From NCBI GenBank assembly GCA_004556925.1, contig SFFI01000011.1, positions 1-64,000 of the forward strand: 64,000 nt of DNA, given 5' to 3'. Below, piece by piece: positions 44,494 to 51,445 of this stretch. Below the pieces are notes generated by a model. That model was not told the DNA's origin. It ran no database searches and saw only the letters and a list, made by a program, of their open reading frames with translations. Both the position numbers and the translations under genes were made by a program. This stretch comes from Clostridiales bacterium (GTDB taxonomy: Bacteria > Bacillota > Clostridia > Saccharofermentanales > DTU023). Each line of letters begins with the position of its first letter. Position 1 is the first letter of the stretch.

Positions 44494-45183
44494 CTAGTGC
44501 GCTTTTTTGCCATTCAAAAGGCGACCATCTAGCTTCTTGTCGAAGAGGGAGTAGTAAAGAGCGGCCACGACTACAGAAATGACAGCGATGGGGATGGACC
44601 ACTTGGCAATGTCTAAAGCGGTCACGGCTTCATAGCCTTGTTCCTGCAAGGTGCTGACAATGAGCAGGGTGCCGGAAGACGCCATGAAGACGTTTTGGCC
44701 AAAGAAGTTACCCGTATTCTCTGCGCTGGCGACTAGGCCCTTAATCTGGTCTTCCGTCTTTTCATCAACATCCCCGTACTTGGTAACCGCAGCGGCCTGG
44801 GCCATAGGGTTAATCAGGGGACGGACAAATTGCGGATGACCACCGATCCTCAAGGAGAGGGCGGAGGACAGAACCCGGATAGCCTGATACAGGAGGGCGA
44901 TACGGCCCACGGTAGCAGCCTTAATTTTACTAATGAAGTCTACTGCCTTATCTTTAAGTCCGTAGCGCTCGCACAGGCCGATGACAGGCAGGGTGAGCAC
45001 AAACATGGTAGCCAGACGGTTAGAGAGGAATTTTTCCCCTAAGAGTCTGAGTAGCTCGTCCAGGGGAATGCCAGCGACTAAACCTGTGGCAATACCCGCG
45101 ATGACGACGGTTGAGATGGTGTCTAGTTTAATAGCGAAGCCAATGACCACGATTAAGACACCAATAAGTTTTACGATTTCCAT
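44494..45183 (-). CDS. DUF969 family membrane protein
   Basis: It has 229 residues and about six helices. LIGVLIVVIGFAIKLDTIST starts the first helix. ANTGNFFGQNVFMASSGTLL near residue 155 is a probable re-entrant loop and is conserved in the family. The ATG follows AGAGGAGG. It is the first gene of the DUF969-DUF979-pcp operon, preceded by a long palindrome (45210-45245) that could be an operator. It is likely the partner half of a two-component transporter with DUF979. Confidence 0.9.
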   Translation of the reverse strand: MEIVKLIGVLIVVIGFAIKLDTISTVVIAGIATGLVAGIPLDELLRLLGEKFLSNRLATMFVLTLPVIGLCERYGLKDKAVDFISKIKAATVGRIALLYQAIRVLSSALSLRIGGHPQFVRPLINPMAQAAAVTKYGDVDEKTEDQIKGLVASAENTGNFFGQNVFMASSGTLLIVSTLQEQGYEAVTALDIAKWSIPIAVISVVVAALYYSLFDKKLDGRLLNGKKAH

Positions 45184-45209
45184 ACGAACCTCCTCTATAA
45201 ATAGTAGGA

Positions 45210-45245
45210 AACAATTGACTAATAATCTGATTAATAGTCATTGTT
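45210..45245 (-). promoter_or_regulatory. Candidate operator palindrome upstream of DUF969
   Basis: TGACTAATAAT at 45216-45226 pairs with ATTAATAGTCA at 45230-45240 with one mismatch. The outer AACAA/TTGTT arms extend it with a one-base offset. It lies 27 to 62 bases before the DUF969 start, where a promoter is expected, although clear -35/-10 boxes are not seen. The rest of 45184-45520 holds a terminator and three short AAATAATCAGT-type repeats, and no gene. Confidence 0.45.
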
Positions 45246-45361
45246 TGCTCAATAGAATACGGCAAATATCTGAAAAAAGCTAGTAGGCTCGCCCGGCACA
45301 AAACCTTCAAAACCCCTGTGAATAGGGACTTATAGCGGTATTTTGCTTAGGTTAAATTTAT

Positions 45362-45399
45362 GAAAAATAAGGCCCGGCGGGAATCTCTCCAGTCGGGCC
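45362..45399 (-). terminator. Intrinsic terminator after the small membrane protein gene
   Basis: GGCCCG at 45371-45376 and CGGGCC at 45394-45399 form the stem. On the - strand TTATTTTTC follows. It lies 120 bases after the stop of the gene at 45521-46183. Confidence 0.65.
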
Positions 45400-45520
45400 A
45401 TGTATAGATAGGTAAGTAAATTTATTAGCAAATAATCAGTTTCAACTTAGTAAATAATCAGTCTGCAGGCCATCTGCAAATAATCGGTCTCAAGGCCATC
45501 TTGAGGCTGGTAGGTCACGC

Positions 45521-46183
45521 CTAGCTTTGCAGCAATTCCAGATTTTGACTCTCGTCCTTTCCCCTATCCCCTGCGTGCTGGTAAGTCCAGTAGTAAGCAA
45601 GGCCAAGTAGGGCCAGACAGGCAGCCGCAATAGCCAGGAGCCAAGGGCGGCGGGCGGTGGGGATAAGCAAGTAGCCCGCCAAAAGGCTAAGGCCGACTGC
45701 CAGCTTGACCCAGAAAGCGAAGCGGGTAAAGCGCGGGCTGGCCACAAAGTCTTTAAACTTATGCTTGGTTCGAGACCAGAGTTGGGGCAAAGGCCAAACA
45801 AGGGTACAGAAAAATGCTAGGGCTATGGCGACAAGTGCGGAGAGGGCTCGCCATAAGCTGTGCCAAAGGCCAGACTTCACCGGGGCTGCCAGGGCCTGCC
45901 AAATACGGCGGTGAAGCCCCCAAAATCCAAAGACTTCAGGCTCTGCTTCCACTGCTGTGGCTTGTCCTAGTTCAGATCTTGTCTCTTCTGCTGGCATCTC
46001 ATAGGCAATTACTGTTGGCGGCTGCACAGGCCGGTCTGGCGCAGGCGGCAAGGGTGCTGCCGTCATACGGGTAACTAGGGCCGCAGAGACTAGGACCAGG
46101 GCGAGCTTTTTTCTGCTGCGCCGGGATCTGTCCTTCAGACCTTTAATAGAATGAGTTATATTCTTTTTATTCATCAAATTCAT
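45521..46183 (-). CDS. Small multi-helix membrane protein, function unknown
   Basis: I do not recognise a family. The 220 residues start with a basic segment and a hydrophobic stretch (LALVLVSAALVTR) that may be a signal anchor. A Pro/Glu-rich linker and two or three further helices follow (ALVAIALAFFCTLVWPLPQL; LAVGLSLLAGYLLIP; LLAIAAACLALLGLAYYW). The C-terminus is polar. The start has AAGGATAACACGG upstream. It has its own terminator at 45362-45399 and no tight neighbour. Confidence 0.65.
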   Translation of the reverse strand: MNLMNKKNITHSIKGLKDRSRRSRKKLALVLVSAALVTRMTAAPLPPAPDRPVQPPTVIAYEMPAEETRSELGQATAVEAEPEVFGFWGLHRRIWQALAAPVKSGLWHSLWRALSALVAIALAFFCTLVWPLPQLWSRTKHKFKDFVASPRFTRFAFWVKLAVGLSLLAGYLLIPTARRPWLLAIAAACLALLGLAYYWTYQHAGDRGKDESQNLELLQS

Positions 46184-46241
46184 CCGTGTTATCCTTTATA
46201 AATATCCTTCAAAGTCAAGCGCTTGTGCTAACAAATATTTG

Positions 46242-46342
46242 AACTAACGCCGGCCTTTTCTTCCTGCACAGGCTAAGCTTTCACTTACCTTTGTGGCAAC
46301 AAACGCAGGCCTTTCGTTCATACCCAGGCTAAGTTTTCACTT
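46242..46342 (+). repeat. 56-bp direct repeat
   Basis: AACTAACGCCGGCC at 46242 and AACAAACGCAGGCC at 46298 each begin a 45-base block ending in AGGCTAAG-TTTCACTT, with the copies 56 bases apart. Confidence 0.7.
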
Positions 46343-46364
46343 CTCCTAATTATAAACTATTAGA

Positions 46365-46530
46365 CTAGCACATGCTAAAGGGACTAGCGCATGCTAAAGG
46401 GGGTAATGCATGCTATAGGCGCTAGGCACAAGCACTTACTAAAGGCGATAATGCACTAGCACTCGCTCAAGGCGCTAAGCACAAGCACTTACTAAAGGCG
46501 TTAATGCACTAGCATTCGCTCAAGGCGTTA
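46365..46530 (+). repeat. 53-bp tandem repeat next to the tRNA-Thr terminator
   Basis: GGCGCTA begins units at 46418 and 46471, and GGCGTTA at 46524, exactly 53 bases apart. Each unit contains CACAAGCACTTACTAAAGGC and then AATGCACTAGCA. Shorter ATGCTAAAGG words precede it from 46365. No gene lies in 46184-46568. Confidence 0.8.
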
Positions 46531-46565
46531 AACAAAAACGCCGTCGCATATGTGCAACGGCGTTT
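46527..46565 (-). terminator. Intrinsic terminator of tRNA-Thr
   Basis: AAACGCCGT at 46536-46544 and ACGGCGTTT at 46557-46565 form a nine-base stem with an extra inner GCA/TGC. On the - strand TTTTTG follows. It ends three bases after the encoded CCA of the tRNA. Confidence 0.85.
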
Positions 46566-46568
46566 ATA

Positions 46569-46644
46569 TGGAGCCAATTATCAGAATCGAACTGATGACC
46601 TCATCCTTACCATGGATGCGCTCTACCTACTGAGCTAAATTGGC
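46569..46644 (-). tRNA. tRNA-Thr (anticodon GGT)
   Basis: The 76-base cloverleaf has the acceptor arm GCCAATT/AATTGGC. The anticodon stem CATCC/GGATG closes the loop ATGGTAA, giving anticodon GGT. The T arm is ATCAG TTCGATT CTGAT and the CCA is encoded. It reads ACC codons. A promoter stands about 60 bases upstream and a terminator directly downstream. Confidence 0.96.
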
Positions 46645-46701
46645 AGATCGCTTATGAGCAAATCGTTTAAATAATTTACCTTAAAATCAACTGCGGAGCC
46701 T

Positions 46702-46730
46702 ATGATAACAAGAGAAAAACTATCTGTCAA
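46702..46730 (-). promoter_or_regulatory. Promoter of tRNA-Thr
   Basis: On the - strand TTGACA (46730-46725) and TATCAT (46707-46702) are 17 bases apart. The start should fall near 46695, about 50 bases before the mature tRNA 5' end. Confidence 0.82.
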
Positions 46731-46889
46731 TTATTTTTGCTTGCGGCGTAAGACCAGCATGATAATAAAGAGGACAGCGGCCAGGCCCAAGAAGCCTAAT
46801 ACCATAGGAAGAGTAGACTGCTCACCCGTAGAGGGCAGGGCAGGTGCTAGGACTTGAGCTAGGATCTTCGTTTGAAAGGCTGATAACAT
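46731..46889 (-). CDS. 52-residue LPXTG cell-wall-anchor mini-protein
   Basis: The reading frame encodes MLSAFQTKILAQVLAP, then the sorting signal LPSTGEQ at residues 19-25, a hydrophobic helix (PMVLGFLGLAAVLFIIMLVL) and the positive tail RRKQK. This is a complete C-terminal sortase signal with only 18 residues before it and no signal peptide. A GAGGT ribosome-binding site sits nine bases before the ATG. It may be a genuine membrane mini-protein, or the 3' remnant of a larger surface protein. The stop of an upstream antisense-type frame ends just before its start. The sortase gene is not in the window. Confidence 0.6.
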   Translation of the reverse strand: MLSAFQTKILAQVLAPALPSTGEQSTLPMVLGFLGLAAVLFIIMLVLRRKQK

Positions 46890-46910
46890 TTTAGTGAACC
46901 TCGCGTGTAG

Positions 46911-46941
46911 GTGGGCTTGACGGCTGAGGATTTAAGCCCAC
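46911..46941. other. Hairpin upstream of the LPXTG mini-gene
   Basis: GTGGGCTT at 46911-46918 is perfectly complementary to AAGCCCAC at 46934-46941. It would lie in the 5' untranslated part of the mini-gene on the - strand. There is no T-run. Confidence 0.45.
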
Positions 46942-47044
46942 ATGATTTTCGCTATCATAGCATACCCAGGGTCCAAGTGTTGAGTGATCCTGTATAGTCT
47001 CTGGGCGATTATACAAAATTGTAAAGATTAAGTAAGAAATAATG

Positions 47045-47073
47045 TTGACATTCACAAAATCATAGCCTATACT
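47045..47073 (+). promoter_or_regulatory. Promoter of the unassigned RNA
   Basis: A perfect TTGACA at 47045-47050 and TATACT at 47068-47073 are separated by 17 bases. Transcription should begin near 47080. It is one of the best promoters in the window, yet no protein gene follows. Confidence 0.88.
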
Positions 47074-47079
47074 AGGCTC

Positions 47080-47338
47080 AAGCCAATCGAAAAGGGCCAC
47101 GAGCATAGGACTCAAGGACCGGCTTTGAACTTTGAAATCACGACTGTATACTCCGGCGGTTAGCCGATGAACCTTGTTATGGATGACACAAACAGATGAC
47201 TTGTTGAGTGAGAAGAACAGGGTCGGGGGAACAGGCCAAGTAGATTGGAAGTTACTGAAAGGGGGACTGTAGTTTGAAAGTACAGCCTCAATGAAACGGG
47301 CAAGCATCGTAAAAAGTGTTTGCCCGTTTCGCTTTTTA
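47080..47338 (+). ncRNA. Unassigned structured non-coding RNA, about 259 nt
   Basis: The segment runs from a strong promoter to an intrinsic terminator without a credible ORF: the longest ATG frame here is about ten codons and no Shine-Dalgarno site is present. Long-range pairing is possible: CCAATC at 47083-47088 with GATTGG at 47243-47248, and inside it GGCC at 47095-47098 with GGCC at 47234-47237. Local hairpins include CGGCGGTTAGCCG (47154-47166) and CTGTA/TACAG (47266-47285). I compared it by eye with tmRNA, RNase P RNA and SRP RNA and their hallmark motifs are absent. A 6S-like closing stem is conceivable but not shown. The opposite strand has a 138-codon frame, considered spurious. Confidence 0.65.
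47293..47338 (+). terminator. Intrinsic terminator of the unassigned RNA
   Basis: GAAACGGGCAA at 47293-47303 pairs perfectly with TTGCCCGTTTC at 47320-47330. GCTTTTT follows, with the T-run at 47333-47337. Confidence 0.9.
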
Positions 47339-47405
47339 GGAAGCCCTGCAGGGAGGCCAACCCAGGGTCCAGAGCAGGGAGGTAGGCACAGAGTCTTGGC
47401 TATCT

Positions 47406-47486
47406 TTAAGTAGTCAATTTGATCCTAAACCCTTAAGAAGTCAGTTAGAACCTAAACACTTAAGAGGTCAATTTGAACCTAAACTT
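47406..47486 (+). repeat. 27-bp tandem repeat, three units
   Basis: TTAAG starts at 47406, 47433 and 47460, and each unit reads about TTAAGARGTCAATTTGAACC plus TAAACAC. The region 47340-47566 between the RNA and the hydrolase gene contains nothing else that I can name, apart from CTAGTAGTT words at 47539, 47548 and 47567. The last of these overlaps the stop of the hydrolase. Confidence 0.8.
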
Positions 47487-47566
47487 AGCCTAGTCGTTTT
47501 TTACCCACTAAACTCAGTCTAGGTCTTTATCCAATTGGCTAGTAGTTCTAGCAGTTTTCTAATGCG

Positions 47567-48133
47567 CTAGTAGTTTTTAACTAAATTAGAAATTGCCTTA
47601 AACTGAGGGGCTTTGGCATCCTTAAGCCAATCAAAAAGAATGTTTTCACTTGTAGTTACCAGGGCCCCCATAGCTCGGAAGTTTTCTAGAGCCAAAGCCT
47701 TATCATCCGGGAAGCGTGAGGACACGGCATCGGCCGCAACAAGCACTTGGTAACCCTCTCCTAGCAAGTCTCTAACTGTTTGATACACACAGACATGAGT
47801 CTCCGCCCCACACAGGATAACCTGTTGACGGCCACTCTCCTTAAGATGCTTTAATACTTCAGGAATGGCTGCGGTGAAGCGGGTCTTATCAAAAACGGGG
47901 TGGCCTGCCTCTTCAAGAGATGCCTTGACCTCCGGCAAAGTTTCACCCAAGCCCTTGGGATACTGCTCTGTATAAGAGCCAGGTAATTCAAAAAGTTTGG
48001 CAGCTTCAGCTAGACGGTAGCAACGCTTGACCACACGTTCGTTATCCTGCATAGCGGGCATCAGGCGCACTTGTACATCGATAGTCAAAAGGTAGCTTTG
48101 GCTAATGTCTAATAAATATTTGTCTTGATTCAT
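47567..48133 (-). CDS. Isochorismatase-family cysteine hydrolase
   Basis: This single-domain cysteine hydrolase has the likely triad Asp (LLTIDVQVRLMP), Lys (DKTRFTA) and Cys (ILCGAETHVCVYQT). The GAETHVCV form is closer to YcaC-like and isochorismatase-like hydrolases than to nicotinamidase. I chose ATG 48133 (MNQDKYLLDISQSY), preceded by AAAGGA at a long spacing. An in-frame ATG at 48178 would add 15 poorly conserved residues. The protein has 188 residues. It stands alone between repeat regions. Substrate unknown. Confidence 0.82.
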   Translation of the reverse strand: MNQDKYLLDISQSYLLTIDVQVRLMPAMQDNERVVKRCYRLAEAAKLFELPGSYTEQYPKGLGETLPEVKASLEEAGHPVFDKTRFTAAIPEVLKHLKESGRQQVILCGAETHVCVYQTVRDLLGEGYQVLVAADAVSSRFPDDKALALENFRAMGALVTTSENILFDWLKDAKAPQFKAISNLVKNY

Positions 48134-48240
48134 AGGGGTCTCAAGGTCCTTTCCGAAAAATACTAGATAAACGGGCATGCTGCTGCCCTGGAGCTTCTTG
48201 CTTTATTGTAACTAATTTTGCGCTCAATAAAGAACGGATT

Positions 48241-48430
48241 AAAACAAGTTTTTGAGGCTTAATTAAGCTATGGCCGTGTCGCATGAACTGTCAATGGCGC
48301 CTTTGGCGCTGCAGAGCGGTCAAAGACCATTGACAGTTCATGAAGCCCAGCCCCAAAAGTGAACAAGCCTCAAAAACCTATCGAGTGTAAGACTTAATTT
48401 CCAGTGGAATTTACTGTAAGTATGAATGCA
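48241..48430 (+). repeat. Dispersed palindromic repeat family B, copy 2
   Basis: The core arms here are 16 bases (CATGAACTGTCAATGG at 48282-48297 and its complement at 48327-48342), and an inner GCGCC/GGCGC hairpin sits in the loop. The outer arms GTTTTTGAGGCTT (48248-48260) and AAGCCTCAAAAAC (48365-48377) are perfectly complementary. The tail is cut off after about 50 bases by the next element. Confidence 0.85.
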
Positions 48431-48490
48431 ACTCCCCAACCTCTGGCTCTTTCTGCTTTTAGGCCATTTTATGGACATGATCTCCAACTT

Positions 48491-48700
48491 CCTCATTTTT
48501 CTTACAAGTTTGCAGATAATGTACATCAGGTCCTCGATTTTCTACTTTTGCTCCTCGGTTTTATACATTTATTCAGCTTTACATCGGGGTTTAGTGCATA
48601 AAACAAACGGTCGGAGGGTCAGAACGCTGATTTTACCGAAAAGGCCTCGGCTGCAGCGTACAAAACTTGCAAACTTGTAAGAAAATCCGGAAAGTTGAAG
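48491..48700 (+). repeat. Terminal-inverted-repeat element (family D), copy 2
   Basis: CTTACAAGTTTGCAG at 48501-48515 pairs with TGCAAACTTGTAAG at 48668-48681. The flanks outside the arms match copy 1 (24824-25039) in the same orientation. The interior begins ATAATGTAC, which in copy 1 is found as GTACATTAT at the other end, so the inner part appears reversed between copies. Confidence 0.7.
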
Positions 48701-48823
48701 TATCTCGATCTTTCCACCGCCTGGTGGCCTGACCATTTTGCTTCAGAACCAGTAGGCTAGCCATTTTTATTTCGGATTTGTAGCTTACAGACAACACCAT
48801 CTGGTTCAATAATCCTTTTGAGG

Positions 48824-48906
48824 GAAGACTTAATTCCCAGTGGAAGTTACTGTAAGACTAAATGCAACTCCCACTCTTTGGTGTGGAACTTACTTTTTCA
48901 CTTTAG
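48824..48906 (+). repeat. Family B tail copy
   Basis: GAAGACTTAATTCCCAGTGG and what follows up to TTACTTTTTCACTTTAGC repeats the tail of family B (491-585). No gene is present between 48134 and 49078. Confidence 0.8.
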
Positions 48907-48968
48907 CAAATTTAATGAAGCTCGCTAACTCGCTAATATGCTTTCATTTCTATTAAAAAGAATGTAAT

Positions 48969-48983
48969 ATATCTTGAAGATAT
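48969..48983. promoter_or_regulatory. 15-bp perfect palindrome upstream of the lipoprotein gene
   Basis: ATATCTTGAAGATAT is symmetric about 48976. It contains TTGAAG (48974-48979), a possible -35 box, followed after 16 bases by TATGAA at 48996. Operator and promoter calls are both tentative. Confidence 0.35.
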
Positions 48984-49078
48984 TTGTAACACTTTTATGA
49001 ATGCAGCGTGCTGATTTTTTGTGGTTTTTAATAAATGTTTTGAGGTTTTTGCCCAAATACCTAGAGGTGGGGTGTGCA

Positions 49079-49561
49079 ATGAACAAATTTGAAAAACTAG
49101 TCTTAGCCTTTTGTTGCTTGATTTGTCTGAGCCTGCTTTTCACCGCTTGTTCGAACAAGGGCGAGCAAGTGGGACCCAAATTTCAAGCTGGCTTGGGTCA
49201 AGCCCAGTGGAAGGCCTTTGGTAAGGCCGATAGTTTGCTGAGTGCCAAGCTGAAGGCCCAGGCCGACACAGAGGCCAAGGAAGACAAAAAGGCCCAGGAC
49301 AAGGAAGGCCCTTCGGACGATAAAGAGGATTCTCAAGACTTTGAGCCCGCACAATTTACGACCCTCTATGATGTCAACATGCGGAGCGGACCGAGTACTG
49401 ATTACGATGTTGTAGAACTTCTAGATGCCAACACACTAGTGGACCAAACGGGACCAGAAGAAGATGGCTGGCTGCCGGTCGCTGCAGGAGATACTCAGGG
49501 CTATATCCGTAAAGATTTGCTCACCCCGGCTTCTCAAATGCCGGCCTCAGTGAGGCCATAG
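49079..49561 (+). CDS. SH3-domain lipoprotein
   Basis: The N-terminus is a lipoprotein signal with lipobox LFTAC (lipid Cys24). A Lys/Glu/Asp-rich linker follows to about residue 95. The C-terminus is a bacterial SH3 (SH3b) domain with LYDVNMRSGPSTDYDVV and GYIRKDLL. ATG 49079 is preceded by AGAGGTGG. The 160-residue protein should sit on the outer face of the membrane; SH3b domains often bind wall peptides. The next gene, also membrane-anchored, may work with it but this is only inferred from proximity. Confidence 0.85.
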   Translation: MNKFEKLVLAFCCLICLSLLFTACSNKGEQVGPKFQAGLGQAQWKAFGKADSLLSAKLKAQADTEAKEDKKAQDKEGPSDDKEDSQDFEPAQFTTLYDVNMRSGPSTDYDVVELLDANTLVDQTGPEEDGWLPVAAGDTQGYIRKDLLTPASQMPASVRP

Positions 49562-49628
49562 GCAAGGGTTACGGCGCATGCAAGGTTTGCCACTAATGAG
49601 GCACTTAAGCTAGGAGACTTCGATTGAT

Positions 49629-50552
49629 ATGTACCAAAATAATCCACTGAACAATAGCAATCCGCATGACCAAACCGCTAATGGTCTTGATAATATGGGG
49701 GGTTACGACGAGAATCAGCCATACGACTACGATGATAACCAGCCATACGATTACTACCAAGATTCTTATGAAGACCCCCAGGATGAATACTACCAAGAGC
49801 CCCAGGGTGAATACTATCATCAGCCTTCTTACAGTTATAGGCAGAATCAGACCGATACAGACTATTACCTTGAGGATGGCCCCGGCTATTACCAGGAAGA
49901 TCCATACCAGTCCCTAAACCAAGTTCCAGCTGGAGAGGTTGACGCAGTGACCACTGCGAGACAACAGCGGATGAAGCTGGTTGGGATCATAGTGGTCGTG
50001 CTTATTGTGTTAGTGACTGTTCTCGTTAAAACTGCTGGCCCCAAGCAAGCTCCAAAGTCAGGGGATCAAGTTCAACTGAAATCGGAAACCCCAAGAGAGA
50101 CCTTTCAGGATTTCAACTTCCAGATTCCGGATGGTTGGAAGGTTTTGGACCTAGCGAAACCAGAGGAAGCAGACTTTACACGCAGCTATGTTCCGAAAAA
50201 TGCTTCTAAGGGAGAAGTTTTTACGATTTATACGCCTGGGCCGAGCCAGCAGAATCAGGCTGCCCTAGAGAAGCTTTCAGAAGAGGAAATACTTACCTCT
50301 TATTTGGAGGCTGTGCAGCAGGATAGCCAGATCCATGATTTTTCGCCTTTACAAGACAGCTATCCCTTGGGCCTGGCCCACCGTAGTTATAGTTATAAGT
50401 TTAGTCAGGCTCCAGACCTGGCTTATGTGGTGAACACTGTGGTGCTGAAGGAGGGACAACTGTTTGTCTTTCAAACTGCGGCCGAAGAAGGTGACCAGGC
50501 CTGGGTCGAAACTGCCCATGCAGAAATTCTTCAGAGCTTGAAACTTCAATAG
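49629..50552 (+). CDS. Membrane protein with Tyr/Asp/Gln-rich cytoplasmic tail
   Basis: No family recognised. The first 110 residues are very rich in Tyr, Asp, Gln, Asn and Pro, with repeats like DDNQPYDY and EDPQDEYYQEPQ. One helix follows (LVGIIVVVLIVLVTVLV, about residues 117-135). The 170-residue extracellular part begins near FQDFNFQIPDGWKVLD and looks like a small beta-rich domain of the PsbP/DUF1795 type, by general impression only. ATG 49629 follows TAGGAGACTTCG. The tail looks disordered. Confidence 0.7.
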   Translation: MYQNNPLNNSNPHDQTANGLDNMGGYDENQPYDYDDNQPYDYYQDSYEDPQDEYYQEPQGEYYHQPSYSYRQNQTDTDYYLEDGPGYYQEDPYQSLNQVPAGEVDAVTTARQQRMKLVGIIVVVLIVLVTVLVKTAGPKQAPKSGDQVQLKSETPRETFQDFNFQIPDGWKVLDLAKPEEADFTRSYVPKNASKGEVFTIYTPGPSQQNQAALEKLSEEEILTSYLEAVQQDSQIHDFSPLQDSYPLGLAHRSYSYKFSQAPDLAYVVNTVVLKEGQLFVFQTAAEEGDQAWVETAHAEILQSLKLQ

Positions 50553-50563
50553 GGAGATATTTT

Positions 50564-51412
50564 ATGAGCCAAACATGTAAGCATAATTGTGAAGGCTGTT
50601 CTGCGGAATGCGGCGAACGCCAGGCCAGCAAGCCTGATTTTTCTGCCCCCTTGCACCCACTGTCTCAGGTCAATAAAGTCCTTGCCGTCATGTCCGGCAA
50701 GGGCGGCGTGGGCAAGTCCCTGGTTACTTCGCTGCTTGCAGCCCATTTACAGGCGAGGGGCAAACAGACGGCTATCTTAGATGCAGATATCACAGGCCCT
50801 TCAATCCCCAAAGCCTTTGGCCTTACTGACCAGGCGAGGGGGAGTGACGCCGGCATTTTCCCCGTGAAGACCAGGACCGGCATAGATGTGATGTCTATTA
50901 ACTTGTTATTGCATGACTATACAGAGCCTGTCGTTTGGCGGGGTCCCATTATTGCGGGTACGGTCAAGCAGTTTTGGTCAGAGGTCATCTGGACTGAAGA
51001 AGATTTCATGGTGGTCGATATGCCTCCTGGAACAGGCGATGTTCCCTTGACCGTCTTTCAGTCCCTCCCAGTTGAGGGGATTGTTGTGGTCACATCGCCC
51101 CAGGATTTGGTATCCATGATTGTGGCCAAGGCAGTTAAGATGGCGGAGATGATGCAGATTCCTGTTTTAGGCCTGGTGGAAAATATGTCCTACTTTACTT
51201 GCCCGGACAACGGCAAGGACTACCAAATTTTTGGGAACAGCCATATTGAAGAAATTGCCTTAGCCCACCATCTGCCGGTCTTAGCCCGTATTCCTATTGA
51301 TCCGGCCATCTCCCAAGCGGTGGACCAAGGTAGCATTGAAGGTCTGCCATCACCCTGGCTGGATCCTCTGGTAGATAAGGTCATGTCGCTTGAAGCGGTC
51401 CCAGAGGCCTAG
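50564..51412 (+). CDS. mrp: Mrp/NBP35 family Fe-S cluster carrier ATPase
   Basis: This is a P-loop ATPase that carries and transfers Fe-S clusters. The deviant Walker A is SGKGGVGKS, and ILDADITGPSIPKAFG and MPPGTGDVPLTVFQS follow in the standard order. The C-terminal ENMSYFTCPDNGK includes one Cys of the family motif; only one of the CXXC pair is clear there. The N-terminal CKHNCEGCSAECG is a four-Cys segment like that of NBP35 proteins. It has 282 residues. The ATG follows AGGGAGATATTTT. Confidence 0.92.
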   Translation: MSQTCKHNCEGCSAECGERQASKPDFSAPLHPLSQVNKVLAVMSGKGGVGKSLVTSLLAAHLQARGKQTAILDADITGPSIPKAFGLTDQARGSDAGIFPVKTRTGIDVMSINLLLHDYTEPVVWRGPIIAGTVKQFWSEVIWTEEDFMVVDMPPGTGDVPLTVFQSLPVEGIVVVTSPQDLVSMIVAKAVKMAEMMQIPVLGLVENMSYFTCPDNGKDYQIFGNSHIEEIALAHHLPVLARIPIDPAISQAVDQGSIEGLPSPWLDPLVDKVMSLEAVPEA

Positions 51413-51445
51413 TCGGTACGTCCCTTCGCTACTTCGCATTGCTGA

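Noticed and set aside
46891..47307. 138-codon frame on the - strand
   Set aside because: It runs antisense to a clear promoter-to-terminator RNA, has no recognisable domain and its composition does not look like protein-coding sequence of the neighbours.
47080..47338. c-di-GMP riboswitch or SRP RNA
   Set aside because: A CCGG...GGTTAGCCGATG stretch recalls part of the c-di-GMP-I motif and the length recalls large SRP RNA, but the other conserved blocks of both are missing.
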